A DNA stretch of 64,000 bases from JAIPDZ01 sp034522175 (GCA_034522175.1 JAXHLQ010000001.1:2790001-2854000), one strand, 5' to 3'. Shown: positions 47,098 through 56,717, counted from the stretch's first letter. Notes: generated by a model from the letters alone, not told the origin. Numbers and translations: made by a program.

Positions 47098-48138
47098 TTA
47101 ATCCAATGCCGCTGTGCAGATGCGGCATTCCCTTCGTGTGGCGACATTCCTGACCTTACAGCGGGGGCACTCCTTTTCGATCCGGTCCCGGATCCAGGGA
47201 ATCAGACCCTCGGGCATATAGAGCAAGGTCATCAATACAATAAAAGCAAAGACCAGCATGCGGATTTTGGGCATAATCCGCAAGAATTCCAGGAGGGGGT
47301 ACAGGATGAAAACGCCTGCCACCGGTCCGTAGATGGAAACGATTCCCCCGAAAACGGCCCAGATGACAATCTGAAAAGAGAGTGCCACTTCGAGGGTCGA
47401 GGGACCCGCCGTCCGCATAATGTGCGCGTAAAGCCCGCCGGCAATCCCCGCAAAAAATCCACTGAGGCAGAATGCGTAGAGCTTGTAGCGGGTGGTGTTC
47501 ACCCCGGAGGCCCGCACTGCTACCTCGTCTTCCCGGATGGCATGAAAAATGATACCGGTTTTGGAATCGGTGATCTTCCACATCAAAAATCCCAGTCCCA
47601 GCATGAGTACGGTGGTCACATAGTAGTCGGTCACCCGGGAGCGGGAGAGCCGGTCGATACCTGAGATGCCCAGCTCACCCCCGGTAATATCGGGGATGGC
47701 AAAGACCACGCCCATGAGGATGATGGGAAAGGCCAGCGTGGTCAGGGCCAGATAGGTTCCTCGAAGACGGAGGCACGGAATCCCGATAATTAATCCGGCC
47801 ACCACTGCCCCCAGCGCACCCAGCGGGATACTGAGCCAGGGCGGAAAATCGAGCCGGAGATTCAGCAAAGCCGTACAATAGGCCGCCACGCCGAAGAAAA
47901 GGGCATGGCCGAAGTTCATCTGGCCGGTGAATCCGGACAACAGATCCCAGCTTGCGGCCAGGAGCGCAAATATGGCGGTGAAGATAAGGATCCGGAGGAG
48001 ATAGGGATCCTGAGTAAACAGGGGAAGGCTGAGGACACCCAACACAAATAGAAACACCGCAATGCGGCTGGGGAGCACCAGGACTTCGCCCTTAAACAGG
48101 GTATAGAGCTTGCGCAGATAAAAACCGAAAAGCCCCAT
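47098..48138 (-). CDS. livM: Liv-type permease LivM with C-terminal Cys4 tail (operon 1)
   Basis: From the ATG at 48138 the product is 346 residues with about ten hydrophobic helices and the LivM signature region (SFTGQMNFGHALFFGVAAY in part; GIDRLSRSRV). After the last helix, where LivM normally ends with a short charged tail, come CPRCKVRNVATRRECRIC and a few more residues, giving two CxxC pairs that look like a zinc ribbon. It is adjacent to livH (one base between) and forms the channel with it. Confidence 0.88.
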   Translation of the reverse strand: MGLFGFYLRKLYTLFKGEVLVLPSRIAVFLFVLGVLSLPLFTQDPYLLRILIFTAIFALLAASWDLLSGFTGQMNFGHALFFGVAAYCTALLNLRLDFPPWLSIPLGALGAVVAGLIIGIPCLRLRGTYLALTTLAFPIILMGVVFAIPDITGGELGISGIDRLSRSRVTDYYVTTVLMLGLGFLMWKITDSKTGIIFHAIREDEVAVRASGVNTTRYKLYAFCLSGFFAGIAGGLYAHIMRTAGPSTLEVALSFQIVIWAVFGGIVSIYGPVAGVFILYPLLEFLRIMPKIRMLVFAFIVLMTLLYMPEGLIPWIRDRIEKECPRCKVRNVATRRECRICTAALD

Positions 48139-48139
48139 G

Positions 48140-49009
48140 CTACCGCTCCTCCTCAAAGGCGATGCCGAACAGCCCTTCCGGACGGATGAGAAGCACCACA
48201 ATCATGATGGAGAGGGCCACCGATCCCTTTAAAAATGAGCCCATGGGGACCATAAACACCACCAGCACCTCGGCGAAGGCCATGATATAGGCCCCCACAA
48301 AACTCCCTTTCATGCTTCCCAAGCCCCCGAGGACCACAATGGCCAGCATCATGATCAACGGATGCATCCACATGTGCGGATCGAGCACAAAGAGGGGGAC
48401 TACAATGGCGCCTGCGATGGCCGCGATCATGGCCGATATCCCCATGGTCAGCATGGCCACCCGGGCCTCGTTCATCCCCATGAGGTTGGCCACCTCCCGA
48501 TCCTGGGCCGTGGCCCTGAGGGCCAGGCCCAGTTTGGTCTTCATCAAAAAGAGCCAGGATCCAAAGAGTGCCATAAGGGCCACGGTCAGGGCCAGAAGAT
48601 GCTGGTAAGTCACCTTGACCCCGACAATCTCGGCATAGCCCTGAATCAGCGGGGGCACCCCGAGGTAATGCCCGCCGAACCCGATGAGGAGGGCTTCCTG
48701 AATCACCATGGCCAGGGCAATGGTGGCAATGAGCACCGCGGCCTCATGCTCCCTTATGGGATCGATGAAAAGCTTGTAACAGATGATGGCCAGGACCCCC
48801 ACGGCCAGGACCGCCAAAGGCATGGCCACATAGGGAGACATCCCGAGATACTGAAAGCCCACGTAAATGAAGTAGGCGGCCAGCATGTAAAAGGCGGTGT
48901 GCGCGATATTGACAATCCGGGCCACGCCGAAAATCAGGGAAAACCCGATGGCCAATAACGCGTATATGCTGCCGTTGATGAGTCCGTTGATGACAATATT
49001 CTGTATCAT
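48140..49009 (-). CDS. livH: Liv-type permease LivH (operon 1)
   Basis: The 289 residues form about eight hydrophobic helices and start with the usual LivH sequence (NGLINGSIYALLAIGFSLIF, then HTAFYMLAAY). The conserved permease loop (GMNEARVAMLTMGISAM) that contacts the ATPases is present. It follows livK after a 98-base gap containing a large hairpin. Confidence 0.9.
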   Translation of the reverse strand: MIQNIVINGLINGSIYALLAIGFSLIFGVARIVNIAHTAFYMLAAYFIYVGFQYLGMSPYVAMPLAVLAVGVLAIICYKLFIDPIREHEAAVLIATIALAMVIQEALLIGFGGHYLGVPPLIQGYAEIVGVKVTYQHLLALTVALMALFGSWLFLMKTKLGLALRATAQDREVANLMGMNEARVAMLTMGISAMIAAIAGAIVVPLFVLDPHMWMHPLIMMLAIVVLGGLGSMKGSFVGAYIMAFAEVLVVFMVPMGSFLKGSVALSIMIVVLLIRPEGLFGIAFEEER

Positions 49010-49024
49010 GACCCCTCAATCCAG

Positions 49025-49095
49025 AAGAACCGCGGGATTGCACAAACCCTTACGGCAAAGGCCGCTGACCTAAACGGTGCAATCCCTCGATTCTT
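49025..49095 (-). promoter_or_regulatory. Large inverted repeat between livK and livH (operon 1)
   Basis: AAGAACCGCGGGATTGCAC (49025-49043) pairs with GTGCAATCCCTCGATTCTT (49077-49095), 17 of 19 positions. The place after the binding-protein gene suggests mRNA stabilisation or partial termination that keeps LivK in excess. Confidence 0.6.
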
Positions 49096-49107
49096 TCGCT
49101 GTCCGCG

Positions 49108-50382
49108 CTATTTCTTGTATGCGTCCACCACCCATGGGGGAATCACATACGGCACGGTGCCTTCGTAGGTGATGCCCTCCCAGTTCAACGGCCAGACACA
49201 CATGTTCTTGCCGTTCTGCCACTGGGTACCGACGGCCGTCACATATCTTGGGCCCCAGGTGACATCATGGGTTTCATCAAATACCAGCCGGCCTGCAGTC
49301 CCCATTCGGTCGGTCTTCTCCATCATCGGGACAATCTTGTCCGGATCCAAGGAATCCGCCTTTTCGATGGCATCCGCTAGGATGTGGACGGCCTCATAGG
49401 TCCCCGCCGTATAGTTGGGGGCCTCCTTGAAGCGCTTGCGGTATGTGTCGAAAAAGGCGATGGTAGCGTCCGTAATCTTCACCCGGGCATAGGTATTGAT
49501 GGTCAGGGTGTAGTTCCCCTTCCCGCCCGTGGCCGCCCAGAACCCGTCCTTCTGGGCCTCCACATTGATCCCTACGGCGGCAGCCGGGACCTTGAGTTCG
49601 CCCCACTGTTTGGCAAAGGTAATGCCCACGGATGAGGAAAAAGTGGTAAATATGATATTCGCCCCGGACTGCTGGATGGCCGACAACTCAGCGGTCACGT
49701 CCGTGGCCACGGGGGAGGGCCGCCACACGCCCACCACCTCCATCCCCATCTTGGGGAGGTTCTTCTGAGCGATGCCCACAATAGGATCCGCCCAAACCGC
49801 CTTTTCAGCCACTATGGCCACCTTGATCTTGGGAATGTTCAACTGCTTGGCCATGATCTTGGCCACCATGCCGAGGAGAATGAAGTCCACCTTGACCAGA
49901 AACCGCGAGTTGATGGGTGTTACCCGGAACCAGTATTTGTATGTGTCATAGTCCTCTTTGACCCGCTCGCACAACTTGGGATGGGCCGCCCCGCACCCGA
50001 TGAATATCTTTTTGTTGTCCATGGCGATGTCCTGCATGACCAGCACCGCCTCGGTCCGAAATCCGCCCACCAGGAAGTGCACGTTGTGCCGGGAAATGGC
50101 CAGCTCGATGGCATTGGTGGCATCCGGCACACTCAGAAACTCATTGGAATCCACCTTGATGAGTTTGATGGGGAGCGATGCGTTCCCCATCTGGACGCCC
50201 CCCTTTTTGTTGATCTCCTCCGCCGCCAGGGTGGCGCCGTTCCAGTGTCCTTCTCCCTGGGTGAACTGCATGGGCCCGATCACCCCGATCTTGATCTCAT
50301 CTGCCGCCCATGCAGGAAAACAGATGCTCACCACAAACCAGAACACCGCCAAAATGCTCCATACCATATGCCTTTTTTTCAT
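49108..50382 (-). CDS. livK: Liv-type periplasmic substrate-binding protein (operon 1)
   Basis: The 424-residue product has a Sec signal peptide (MKKRHMVWSILAVFWFVVSI, cleavage after CFPAWA) and a type I periplasmic binding fold (IKIGVIGPMQFTQGEGHWNG; FLVGGFRTEAVLVMQDIA). The ligand cannot be read from sequence. The CoA ligase in the operon argues for a carboxylic acid. Strong RBS (AAAGGAGG) upstream. The MerR-type regulator gene follows the same direction 117 bases upstream. Confidence 0.88.
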   Translation of the reverse strand: MKKRHMVWSILAVFWFVVSICFPAWAADEIKIGVIGPMQFTQGEGHWNGATLAAEEINKKGGVQMGNASLPIKLIKVDSNEFLSVPDATNAIELAISRHNVHFLVGGFRTEAVLVMQDIAMDNKKIFIGCGAAHPKLCERVKEDYDTYKYWFRVTPINSRFLVKVDFILLGMVAKIMAKQLNIPKIKVAIVAEKAVWADPIVGIAQKNLPKMGMEVVGVWRPSPVATDVTAELSAIQQSGANIIFTTFSSSVGITFAKQWGELKVPAAAVGINVEAQKDGFWAATGGKGNYTLTINTYARVKITDATIAFFDTYRKRFKEAPNYTAGTYEAVHILADAIEKADSLDPDKIVPMMEKTDRMGTAGRLVFDETHDVTWGPRYVTAVGTQWQNGKNMCVWPLNWEGITYEGTVPYVIPPWVVDAYKK

Positions 50383-50499
50383 GGTTCCAGCCTCCTTTCA
50401 AGAGAGTTTAGGGTTAGAAAATGACCAAGACAAAGAGAACAAAAAGATTCAGCACAAAAGGGTTATGGGTAGCTAACGAAGCAGTTTTCGGATCTATCT

Positions 50500-51198
50500 T
50501 TAATTCAAAATTGATTGAAACCGTTCCGATGCATCACGCAGCAGTTTTCGATAGAGATGGTAAAAAAAAAGGCTCATGAGTTCACGACCTTTGACCACTC
50601 TTTCCAGGTTTTGCTCCGGCGAATACTTTTCCAGATCGGTTTTCAAATAACTGGTATGCGCCATCACCACGATATCACGGAAAAGATCCACATACCGCTT
50701 GATGTTTTCGGGGTCAAACCCGTCTTTGGGTCCGAAACCGGCATTGTCCAAAGCAACCAGCAGTTTGCCGATAATGACGTCATCCTGTGAATAGACCTTT
50801 TTAAGCCCCCGTTCTTCGAAGGTGATCACGCCCCACGCTTCAAATTTACGCAACCATTCTTTTGCCAATCCTGTGACATTCATGAACGCGTCTTCACCAA
50901 CCGTCTCCGCTTCGAGAAGTTGATCCACCGGGCTGTGATAATCACTTCGCAATTCCAAAAGGCTCTTGAGCTCAGGGGATCTGCTGGCTTGCTCTACGAT
51001 TTTCTTGATGAGGGATAAGGGGAGATAAAAATTGTCCTGAATCTGCTTGATAAGGAGGATCTGTTCTGCATGCACTTGGGAGTAGTTGGCCACATTTCTC
51101 CCCGATTTTCGTGGCCTTGGGATCAACCCCTCGCGCACATAGTAGTGGATGGTTTCCTTGGGAACATTTGTTTTTTCGACAAGTTCGCTGATTTTCAT
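50500..51198 (-). CDS. MerR-family transcriptional regulator
   Basis: The 232 residues start with a MerR winged-helix domain (MKISELVEKTNVPKETIHYY, then GLIPRPRKSGRNVANYS). The C-terminal part of about 150 residues is helical with no Cys metal site (LRKFEAWGVITFEERGLKKV), so a small organic or acyl effector is more likely than a metal. It is the first gene upstream of the livK operon and on the same strand, so it probably controls that operon. Confidence 0.82.
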   Translation of the reverse strand: MKISELVEKTNVPKETIHYYVREGLIPRPRKSGRNVANYSQVHAEQILLIKQIQDNFYLPLSLIKKIVEQASRSPELKSLLELRSDYHSPVDQLLEAETVGEDAFMNVTGLAKEWLRKFEAWGVITFEERGLKKVYSQDDVIIGKLLVALDNAGFGPKDGFDPENIKRYVDLFRDIVVMAHTSYLKTDLEKYSPEQNLERVVKGRELMSLFFYHLYRKLLRDASERFQSILN

Positions 51199-51287
51199 TG
51201 ATCACCGACGCATTGGTTATTCCATCTTGTCCTGATGTCCCAATTCAAAATGCTGTCACGAGGCTACAGCAGGAAATCAATGTATGT

Positions 51288-51314
51288 CAACAATAAAATT
51301 AATTCATTTTGTTG
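51288..51314. promoter_or_regulatory. Candidate operator upstream of the MerR gene
   Basis: An AT-rich imperfect palindrome, CAACAATAAAATT then A then ATTCATTTTGTTG, with TTGACA on the - strand overlapping its left end (51290-51285). It may be the regulator's own binding site. Confidence 0.3.
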
Positions 51315-51352
51315 AGTTACCTGTATAACATGTATTAATGCTCAATGCTAAG

Positions 51353-52498
51353 CTACTCGACGATCTCCGAATCAAAAAACCCTTTGTTGTCATCTGCAGA
51401 ATACCCGAGGGTTTCGAGAACAGCTCGGGTATCCGCTCCATTTCTTCCCCTGGCGGGCGTGGCCTTTCCCGGTGTTCTCGACAGCCGGGGAGCCGGGGCC
51501 GGCTGAGAAATGTCATCCAGGATCACCATGAGGTCCCGTTTTACATTGTGAGGGTGCTGTTTCACCTCGTCAAGGTCCAAAACCGGGGCCACACAGGCAT
51601 CCTTGCCATCGAAAATCCGGGTCCACTCGTCCCGGGTTCTGGTTTTGAAGATCTCGGCCATCCGGTCAATCATTTCCGGCCATTTTGCCATGTCAAACTG
51701 ATGAGGGAAGTCGGACGAATCGATTCCCAGACCTTTAAGGAGCTCCGCGTAGAACCGGCCTTCGATGGCGCCCACGGCCATGAATCGCCCATCCGATGTC
51801 TCATAGGTCTGGTAGAAAGGGGCCCCGCCATCCAGGACATTGGTCCCGATATCAGGGGTCATGAGGTTGTGGGCCAGCAGTCCATGGAACAGGGTGGCAA
51901 AGCTGGCGGCACCGTCCACCATGGCCGCATCCACCACCTGGCCTTTTCCTGAACGGGTCTTCTCCACGAGGGCCAGCAGGATCCCCATGGCACAGAGCAT
52001 GCCGCCCCCTGCGAAATCCCCGAGCAGGTTGCAGGGCGGAAGCGGCCGCTCCCCTTTTCGCCTGAAGAGCGACAGGGCGCCGGAAAGGGCAATATAATCA
52101 ATGTCGTGACCCGCCATATTGGCATAGGGACCTTTCTGACCCCAGCCCGTGAGGCGTGCATAGATCAACCCCGGGTTGATGGCGTGTGCGTCGTCGGGGC
52201 TTAGTTGAAGGGCTTCCATCACACCGGGACGATAGGGCTCAACCAGCACATCGCTTGCCTCAATCATCCGCCGGATGATCCGAACCCCGTCCGCTGTCTT
52301 GAGGTTGACCCGCATGGACCGTTTTCCCCGGTCAAAGGGATTTCGCTCCATGACATTGGGAATTTCCGGCCGCCCCTTTGAAAGCCGGTCCACCACCACG
52401 ACATCCGCACCGAAATCGGCAAGGATCATCCCGCAATAGGGGGACGGGGCCAATCCGGCCATTTCAATCACCTGTATGCCATCCAAGGGTCTTGCCAT
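51353..52498 (-). CDS. CaiB/BaiF-family CoA-transferase (alpha-methylacyl-CoA racemase-like)
   Basis: ATG 52498 with GGAGG seven bases upstream gives 381 residues. The family start (PLDGIQVIEMAGLAPSPYCG), the CoA-binding region (MILADFGADVVVVDR) and the catalytic Asp region (VVDAAMVDGAASF) are visible. The group includes class III CoA-transferases and alpha-methylacyl-CoA racemases. The opening and the GHDIDYIALSG segment favour the racemase-like branch. It lies upstream of the MerR gene and fits acyl-CoA metabolism in this region. Confidence 0.85.
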   Translation of the reverse strand: MARPLDGIQVIEMAGLAPSPYCGMILADFGADVVVVDRLSKGRPEIPNVMERNPFDRGKRSMRVNLKTADGVRIIRRMIEASDVLVEPYRPGVMEALQLSPDDAHAINPGLIYARLTGWGQKGPYANMAGHDIDYIALSGALSLFRRKGERPLPPCNLLGDFAGGGMLCAMGILLALVEKTRSGKGQVVDAAMVDGAASFATLFHGLLAHNLMTPDIGTNVLDGGAPFYQTYETSDGRFMAVGAIEGRFYAELLKGLGIDSSDFPHQFDMAKWPEMIDRMAEIFKTRTRDEWTRIFDGKDACVAPVLDLDEVKQHPHNVKRDLMVILDDISQPAPAPRLSRTPGKATPARGRNGADTRAVLETLGYSADDNKGFFDSEIVE

Positions 52499-52698
52499 AC
52501 GTTCCTCCAAGTTAAAGGTCTTTTGGGCTGGAGGGCGGCACCTGTCTCTCTTAACCCAATTGACAGGCGCGCAGCACCTGTGCCAACATTCGCATGACAG
52601 CCTACCATTTGCGGGGGCCCCATTCAACTGATTAATGGCAAACGGAGCACCCGGTTCAGCTCATTTAATGTCATGATGACGTCACGGAACCCATAGAT

Positions 52699-54888
52699 AT
52701 GGCGCATATTCGATCCTTTTTTGCCAACTGCCCCAAGTCCATCGAAGGCCTTCTCCGCGAAGAACTCCTGGGACTTGGGGCCATGGATGTCAGAGAGACC
52801 CGGGCCGGGGTCCACTTCCGTGGGGATCTCAAAACCGCCTACCGGATCTGTCTCTGGTCCCGTCTAACCAACCGCGTTCTGCTTTCCTTGGACGCATTCG
52901 AGGCCCGAACGCCTGACGATCTTTACCATCAGGTGTATTCTCGGATCGACTGGCACGACCACCTCGCCGTTGACGGCACACTGGCCGTTGATTTCAATTC
53001 GACGGGCACCCATGCATTTCATTCTCAATACGCGGCCCTGCGGGTCAAAGACGCCGTGGTGGACCAGTTCAACCACCGGTTCGGCCGGCGACCGGATGTG
53101 GACACCCGGCACCCCCACCTCCGCATCAATCTGTTCATGAAGGGGCAGCAGGCAACGGTTTCCATCGATCTGGCAGGAGAGAGTTTGCACAGGCGGGGAT
53201 ATCGGACCCAAAGCGGCGAAGCCCCCTTAAAGGAGAACCTGGCCGCGGCCGTCCTGATTCGTGCCGGATGGCCCCGAATGACCCGGGAACATTCGGTCAT
53301 GCTCGATCCCATGTGCGGTTCAGGGACGCTTCCCATTGAAGCCGCCCTGATGGCCTTAGACATCGCCCCGGCAATGAAGCGCACATACTTCGGATTCCTG
53401 GGTTGGAAGAAGCATGATCAAGACATCTATGCGACGTTGATTAAGGAGGCCGTCCAAAGAGCTGAGTCAGGCAGAACAAAAAGCGGTTGCCGTTTCTTTG
53501 GCTTTGACCGGGATCCGGACGCCATCACCCAGGCCGCATCCAATGCCTCAGCGGCGGGGATTTCCCGGATTGTCCGATTCGAATGCGGCCCCATCAAGGA
53601 TATGAAGCCGCCTGAGGCCTCCAAACCGGGCCTTTTAATCACCAATCCGCCTTACGGGGAGCGGTTGGGGGAGAAAAATGCCCTCATGCAGCTCTATCGC
53701 ACCTTCGGTGAACGGCTCAGGGCCGGGTTCAATGGCTGGAAAGTGAGTGTATTGACTGCCAATCCGGAACTCGCCAAACAAATGGGGATTCGCGCCGGGA
53801 AACAGTATCGGCTCTATAACGGAGCGCTTCCTTGCCGGCTCTTCAATTTTGAGGTCCATGAGTCCCGGTATATGAAAACCGCTCCACCGGAATCCAGGGC
53901 GTTGAAGCGGAAGCTGGACCCTGGCGCAGGAAATGGGGCGGACATGTTTCAAAACCGCCTGAAAAAGAATGTGAAGCGAATGGGGAAGTGGGCCGGAAAG
54001 AACGGCATTTCCTGTTATCGTTTGTATGATTCAGATATGCCGGAGTACAACGTGGCCATAGACCGGTACGAGGACTGGATCCATGTCCAGGAGTACCAGG
54101 CACCGGGCAGCGTATCCGAAAAGGATGCCGCCAGCCGATTGGACCAGGTAATGACGATTCTTCCGGATTTGCTCGAGGTTCCCCAAAATCACATCGTCCT
54201 CAAGCAGCGACAGAAGACCCGTGGAAAAATGCAATACGAAAAACTTGACCACAGGGGTCAATTTCATGAAGTGCACGAGGACGGTCTGAGCTTTCTTGTC
54301 AATTTAACCGATTATATCGATACCGGCCTTTTTCTGAATCAGCGCAACACCCGAAAGCACATTCGAGGGATCGCTTCGGGCAAACGGTTTTTAAACCTCT
54401 TTTGCTATACCGCCACAGCCACGGTTTATGCGGCTGCGGGAGACGCGCTTAGAACCACCAGTGTGGACATGTCCGGGCCTTACCTCTCCTGGGCTAAGAA
54501 TAACCTGGCCCTGAATGGATTCGACCCAAAACAACATGTCTTGATACAGGCCGATTGTCTGGAATGGATCGAGGCATGCCGGGAACGCTACGACCTCATA
54601 TTTCTGGATCCCCCCACCTTCTCCAACTCCAAACGAATGTCGGTTTCCTTCGATATCCAACGGGACCATATCCCCCTATTGCAACGGACACTGCATCTTC
54701 TTTCGCCTGGCGGACGTTTGATTTTCGCCTGCAACAGGCGCAACTTCCGGCTGGACACAGAATCGCTCCGGGCATACACGATCCGCGATACCTCCGGCAT
54801 CACCCTGCCGAAAGATTTTGAGCGGCGCAGGAACAGTCATCACTCTTTTGAGATCAGGGCATCTCAAGAAACCTCAAACGGCCACTAA
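52699..54888 (+). CDS. rlmKL: Bifunctional 23S rRNA methyltransferase RlmKL
   Basis: The 729 residues contain a THUMP domain (about 45-155), an RlmL-type N2-guanine methyltransferase (DPMCGSGTLPIEAAL; catalytic NPPYGERLG) and an RlmK-type N7-guanine methyltransferase (LFCYTATATVYAAAGDA; DPPTFSNSKRM). The fused protein modifies G2445 and G2069 (E. coli numbering) of 23S rRNA. Length is close to the E. coli enzyme (702). It is a stand-alone gene divergent from the CoA-transferase gene. Confidence 0.93.
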   Translation: MAHIRSFFANCPKSIEGLLREELLGLGAMDVRETRAGVHFRGDLKTAYRICLWSRLTNRVLLSLDAFEARTPDDLYHQVYSRIDWHDHLAVDGTLAVDFNSTGTHAFHSQYAALRVKDAVVDQFNHRFGRRPDVDTRHPHLRINLFMKGQQATVSIDLAGESLHRRGYRTQSGEAPLKENLAAAVLIRAGWPRMTREHSVMLDPMCGSGTLPIEAALMALDIAPAMKRTYFGFLGWKKHDQDIYATLIKEAVQRAESGRTKSGCRFFGFDRDPDAITQAASNASAAGISRIVRFECGPIKDMKPPEASKPGLLITNPPYGERLGEKNALMQLYRTFGERLRAGFNGWKVSVLTANPELAKQMGIRAGKQYRLYNGALPCRLFNFEVHESRYMKTAPPESRALKRKLDPGAGNGADMFQNRLKKNVKRMGKWAGKNGISCYRLYDSDMPEYNVAIDRYEDWIHVQEYQAPGSVSEKDAASRLDQVMTILPDLLEVPQNHIVLKQRQKTRGKMQYEKLDHRGQFHEVHEDGLSFLVNLTDYIDTGLFLNQRNTRKHIRGIASGKRFLNLFCYTATATVYAAAGDALRTTSVDMSGPYLSWAKNNLALNGFDPKQHVLIQADCLEWIEACRERYDLIFLDPPTFSNSKRMSVSFDIQRDHIPLLQRTLHLLSPGGRLIFACNRRNFRLDTESLRAYTIRDTSGITLPKDFERRRNSHHSFEIRASQETSNGH

Positions 54889-55007
54889 GGCACCAAGACA
54901 CGAAGAAACAATTTGATATGCAAAGATATTAGGCATTTACTATATGAAAGGGCAAGACAAACCCTCTTGATTTACCCTTCAAGAGAACTTTTGCACTTGG
55001 TGTCTTT
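54889..55007. repeat. Inverted 'CACCAAGACACGAAG / CTTGGTGTCTTTGTGG' word pair
   Basis: GGCACCAAGACACGAAGAAA follows the rlmKL stop and CTTGGTGTCTTTGTGGTGA precedes the next gene. The two are approximate reverse complements separated by about 75 bases. The second word supplies the GTG start of the next frame. Confidence 0.45.
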
Positions 55008-55517
55008 GTGGTGACATTAAAGAAAATCATTTCAGGGGGACAAACCGGAGCGGACCGTGCGGCACTCGATGCAGCCATCCGCTTCAAGATTCCTCATGGG
55101 GGCTGGGTACCCAAAGGCAGGCGGGCTGAAGACGGATGGATCAGCGAGCGCTACCAGTTGAAGGAGATGCCCACCGGACACTACTGGCGACGCACGGAAC
55201 AAAATGTTCTGGATTCGGAGGGCACCCTGATTTTTTCTTTGGGACCCCTCAAAGGCGGTTCCGAACTGACCCTCAAATTAACCAAGAAGCACAGACGTCC
55301 CTCCCTCCACTTAAATCTCGAGGAAATATCCGTCAGTGACAGCGCGCAACATGCCGTCGCCTTCATCCAACAACACCACATCCACATCTTGAATATTGCG
55401 GGTCCCCGCGCGAGTGAATCGCCAGGCATATACCAGGCGATGACGGACGTTCTTGACAAAATCCTTGGAAAGAAAGAAAAGAAGTTCACTGACATGCGAG
55501 CATCAACGAGGCGTTAA
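55008..55517 (+). CDS. Putative molybdenum-carrier-like protein
   Basis: The 169 residues have a Rossmann-like start (KKIISGGQTGADRAALDAAI), GWVPKGRRAEDG, and a second nucleotide-type loop (ILNIAGPRASESPGIYQ). This matches the pattern of the 'putative molybdenum carrier' family (PF12694), related to YpsA and LOG-like nucleotide-binding folds. Biochemical function is not established. The start is uncertain: GTG 55008 or 55011 lie in a repeat word and no RBS is clear. Confidence 0.7.
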   Translation: MVTLKKIISGGQTGADRAALDAAIRFKIPHGGWVPKGRRAEDGWISERYQLKEMPTGHYWRRTEQNVLDSEGTLIFSLGPLKGGSELTLKLTKKHRRPSLHLNLEEISVSDSAQHAVAFIQQHHIHILNIAGPRASESPGIYQAMTDVLDKILGKKEKKFTDMRASTRR

Positions 55518-55538
55518 CCCCATCCAGGAGACCCAACA

Positions 55539-56690
55539 GTGGATTTTGATTTATCAGCAGAACATCAGATGATCCGGGATATGTGCCGGGAGTTTACCCG
55601 AGACGTGATTATCCCCCGGGCGGAAGAGATCGAAAAAACAGGAGAATATCCGTATGACATCATGGACCGGATGGCCGAACTCGGCATGATGGGGATCCCG
55701 ATTTCCGAAGCATACGGGGGCAGCGGCGGGGATTGGGTGGGGATGCATCTCTGCATCGAAGAAATCTCCAAGGGAGAACCCACCTTGGGGGCTCTCTTGG
55801 ATGTCACCACCAGCGTGGTGGCCCAGGAGCTGGCGGTGTTCGGGACCGATGAACAGAAAGCGAAATGGCTTACACCCATTGCCAAAGGCGAAAAGATCGG
55901 GGCCTTCGGTCTCACCGAACCGGATGCGGGATCAGACGCCAAATCGATCCGGACCCGCTCTGCCCTTCAGGATGGGGAGTGGGTGATCAACGGGATCAAG
56001 CAGTTCATCACCAACATCGGGCTCGACAATGCCAGCCTCATTCTTATCGCTGCCGTCACCAAAAAGGCCCTGCAGGGGCCCGGTCGCATTTCCACCTTCA
56101 TCGTACCGAAGGATGCCCCGGGGTTTTGCCTGGGAAAGCGATATGAAAAGATCGGGTGGCACGGGTCGGCCACGCACGAGGTCATTTTTGAGGACTGCCG
56201 GATCCCCGAAGAGAACCTTCTCGGCGATCCCGCGAAGGGGTTCGCCCAGCACCTGTCCGTTCTGGAGACGGGACGCATCAGCATTGCGGCCATCGCCGTG
56301 GGTGCGGCACAGACCTGCCTCAATGAATCGATTCGGTACGCCACGGAGCGGGTACAGTTTGGAAGACCCATTGCCGGTTTCCAGGCCATCCAGTTTAAAC
56401 TGGCCGATATGGCCGTGGCCATTGAACTGGCTCGAAACCAGTATCTCAAGGCCGCATGGCTCAAGGATCAGGGAAGACGGCACACCTTTGAAGCCACCAC
56501 CGCCAAGCTCTTTGCGTCCGAGATGCTCGAAAGGGTGGCCTCGGATGCCGTCCAGATACACGGGGGGTACGGGTATATGGCGGAATACCCCGTATCCAGA
56601 TTTTACAAGGGAGCCAAGGTACTCCAGATCGTGGAGGGCACATCAGAGGTGATGCGCACGCTTATATCGAGAGAACTTGCACTTAAGTGA
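55539..56690 (+). CDS. Acyl-CoA dehydrogenase
   Basis: The 383 residues are full length for the family. Visible are the N-terminal helix (DLSAEHQMIRDMCREF), the FAD/substrate signatures (GAFGLTEPDAGSDAKSIRT), and the C-terminal catalytic Glu region (QIVEGTSEVMRTLISREL). It oxidises an acyl-CoA to the trans-2-enoyl-CoA and passes electrons to ETF. The chain-length or branched substrate is not clear. The GTG start fits the homologous N-terminus; AGGAGACCCAACA lies upstream. Confidence 0.92.
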   Translation: MDFDLSAEHQMIRDMCREFTRDVIIPRAEEIEKTGEYPYDIMDRMAELGMMGIPISEAYGGSGGDWVGMHLCIEEISKGEPTLGALLDVTTSVVAQELAVFGTDEQKAKWLTPIAKGEKIGAFGLTEPDAGSDAKSIRTRSALQDGEWVINGIKQFITNIGLDNASLILIAAVTKKALQGPGRISTFIVPKDAPGFCLGKRYEKIGWHGSATHEVIFEDCRIPEENLLGDPAKGFAQHLSVLETGRISIAAIAVGAAQTCLNESIRYATERVQFGRPIAGFQAIQFKLADMAVAIELARNQYLKAAWLKDQGRRHTFEATTAKLFASEMLERVASDAVQIHGGYGYMAEYPVSRFYKGAKVLQIVEGTSEVMRTLISRELALK

Positions 56691-56717
56691 GAATTGAGAG
56701 GAGATAAACATCAGGCC

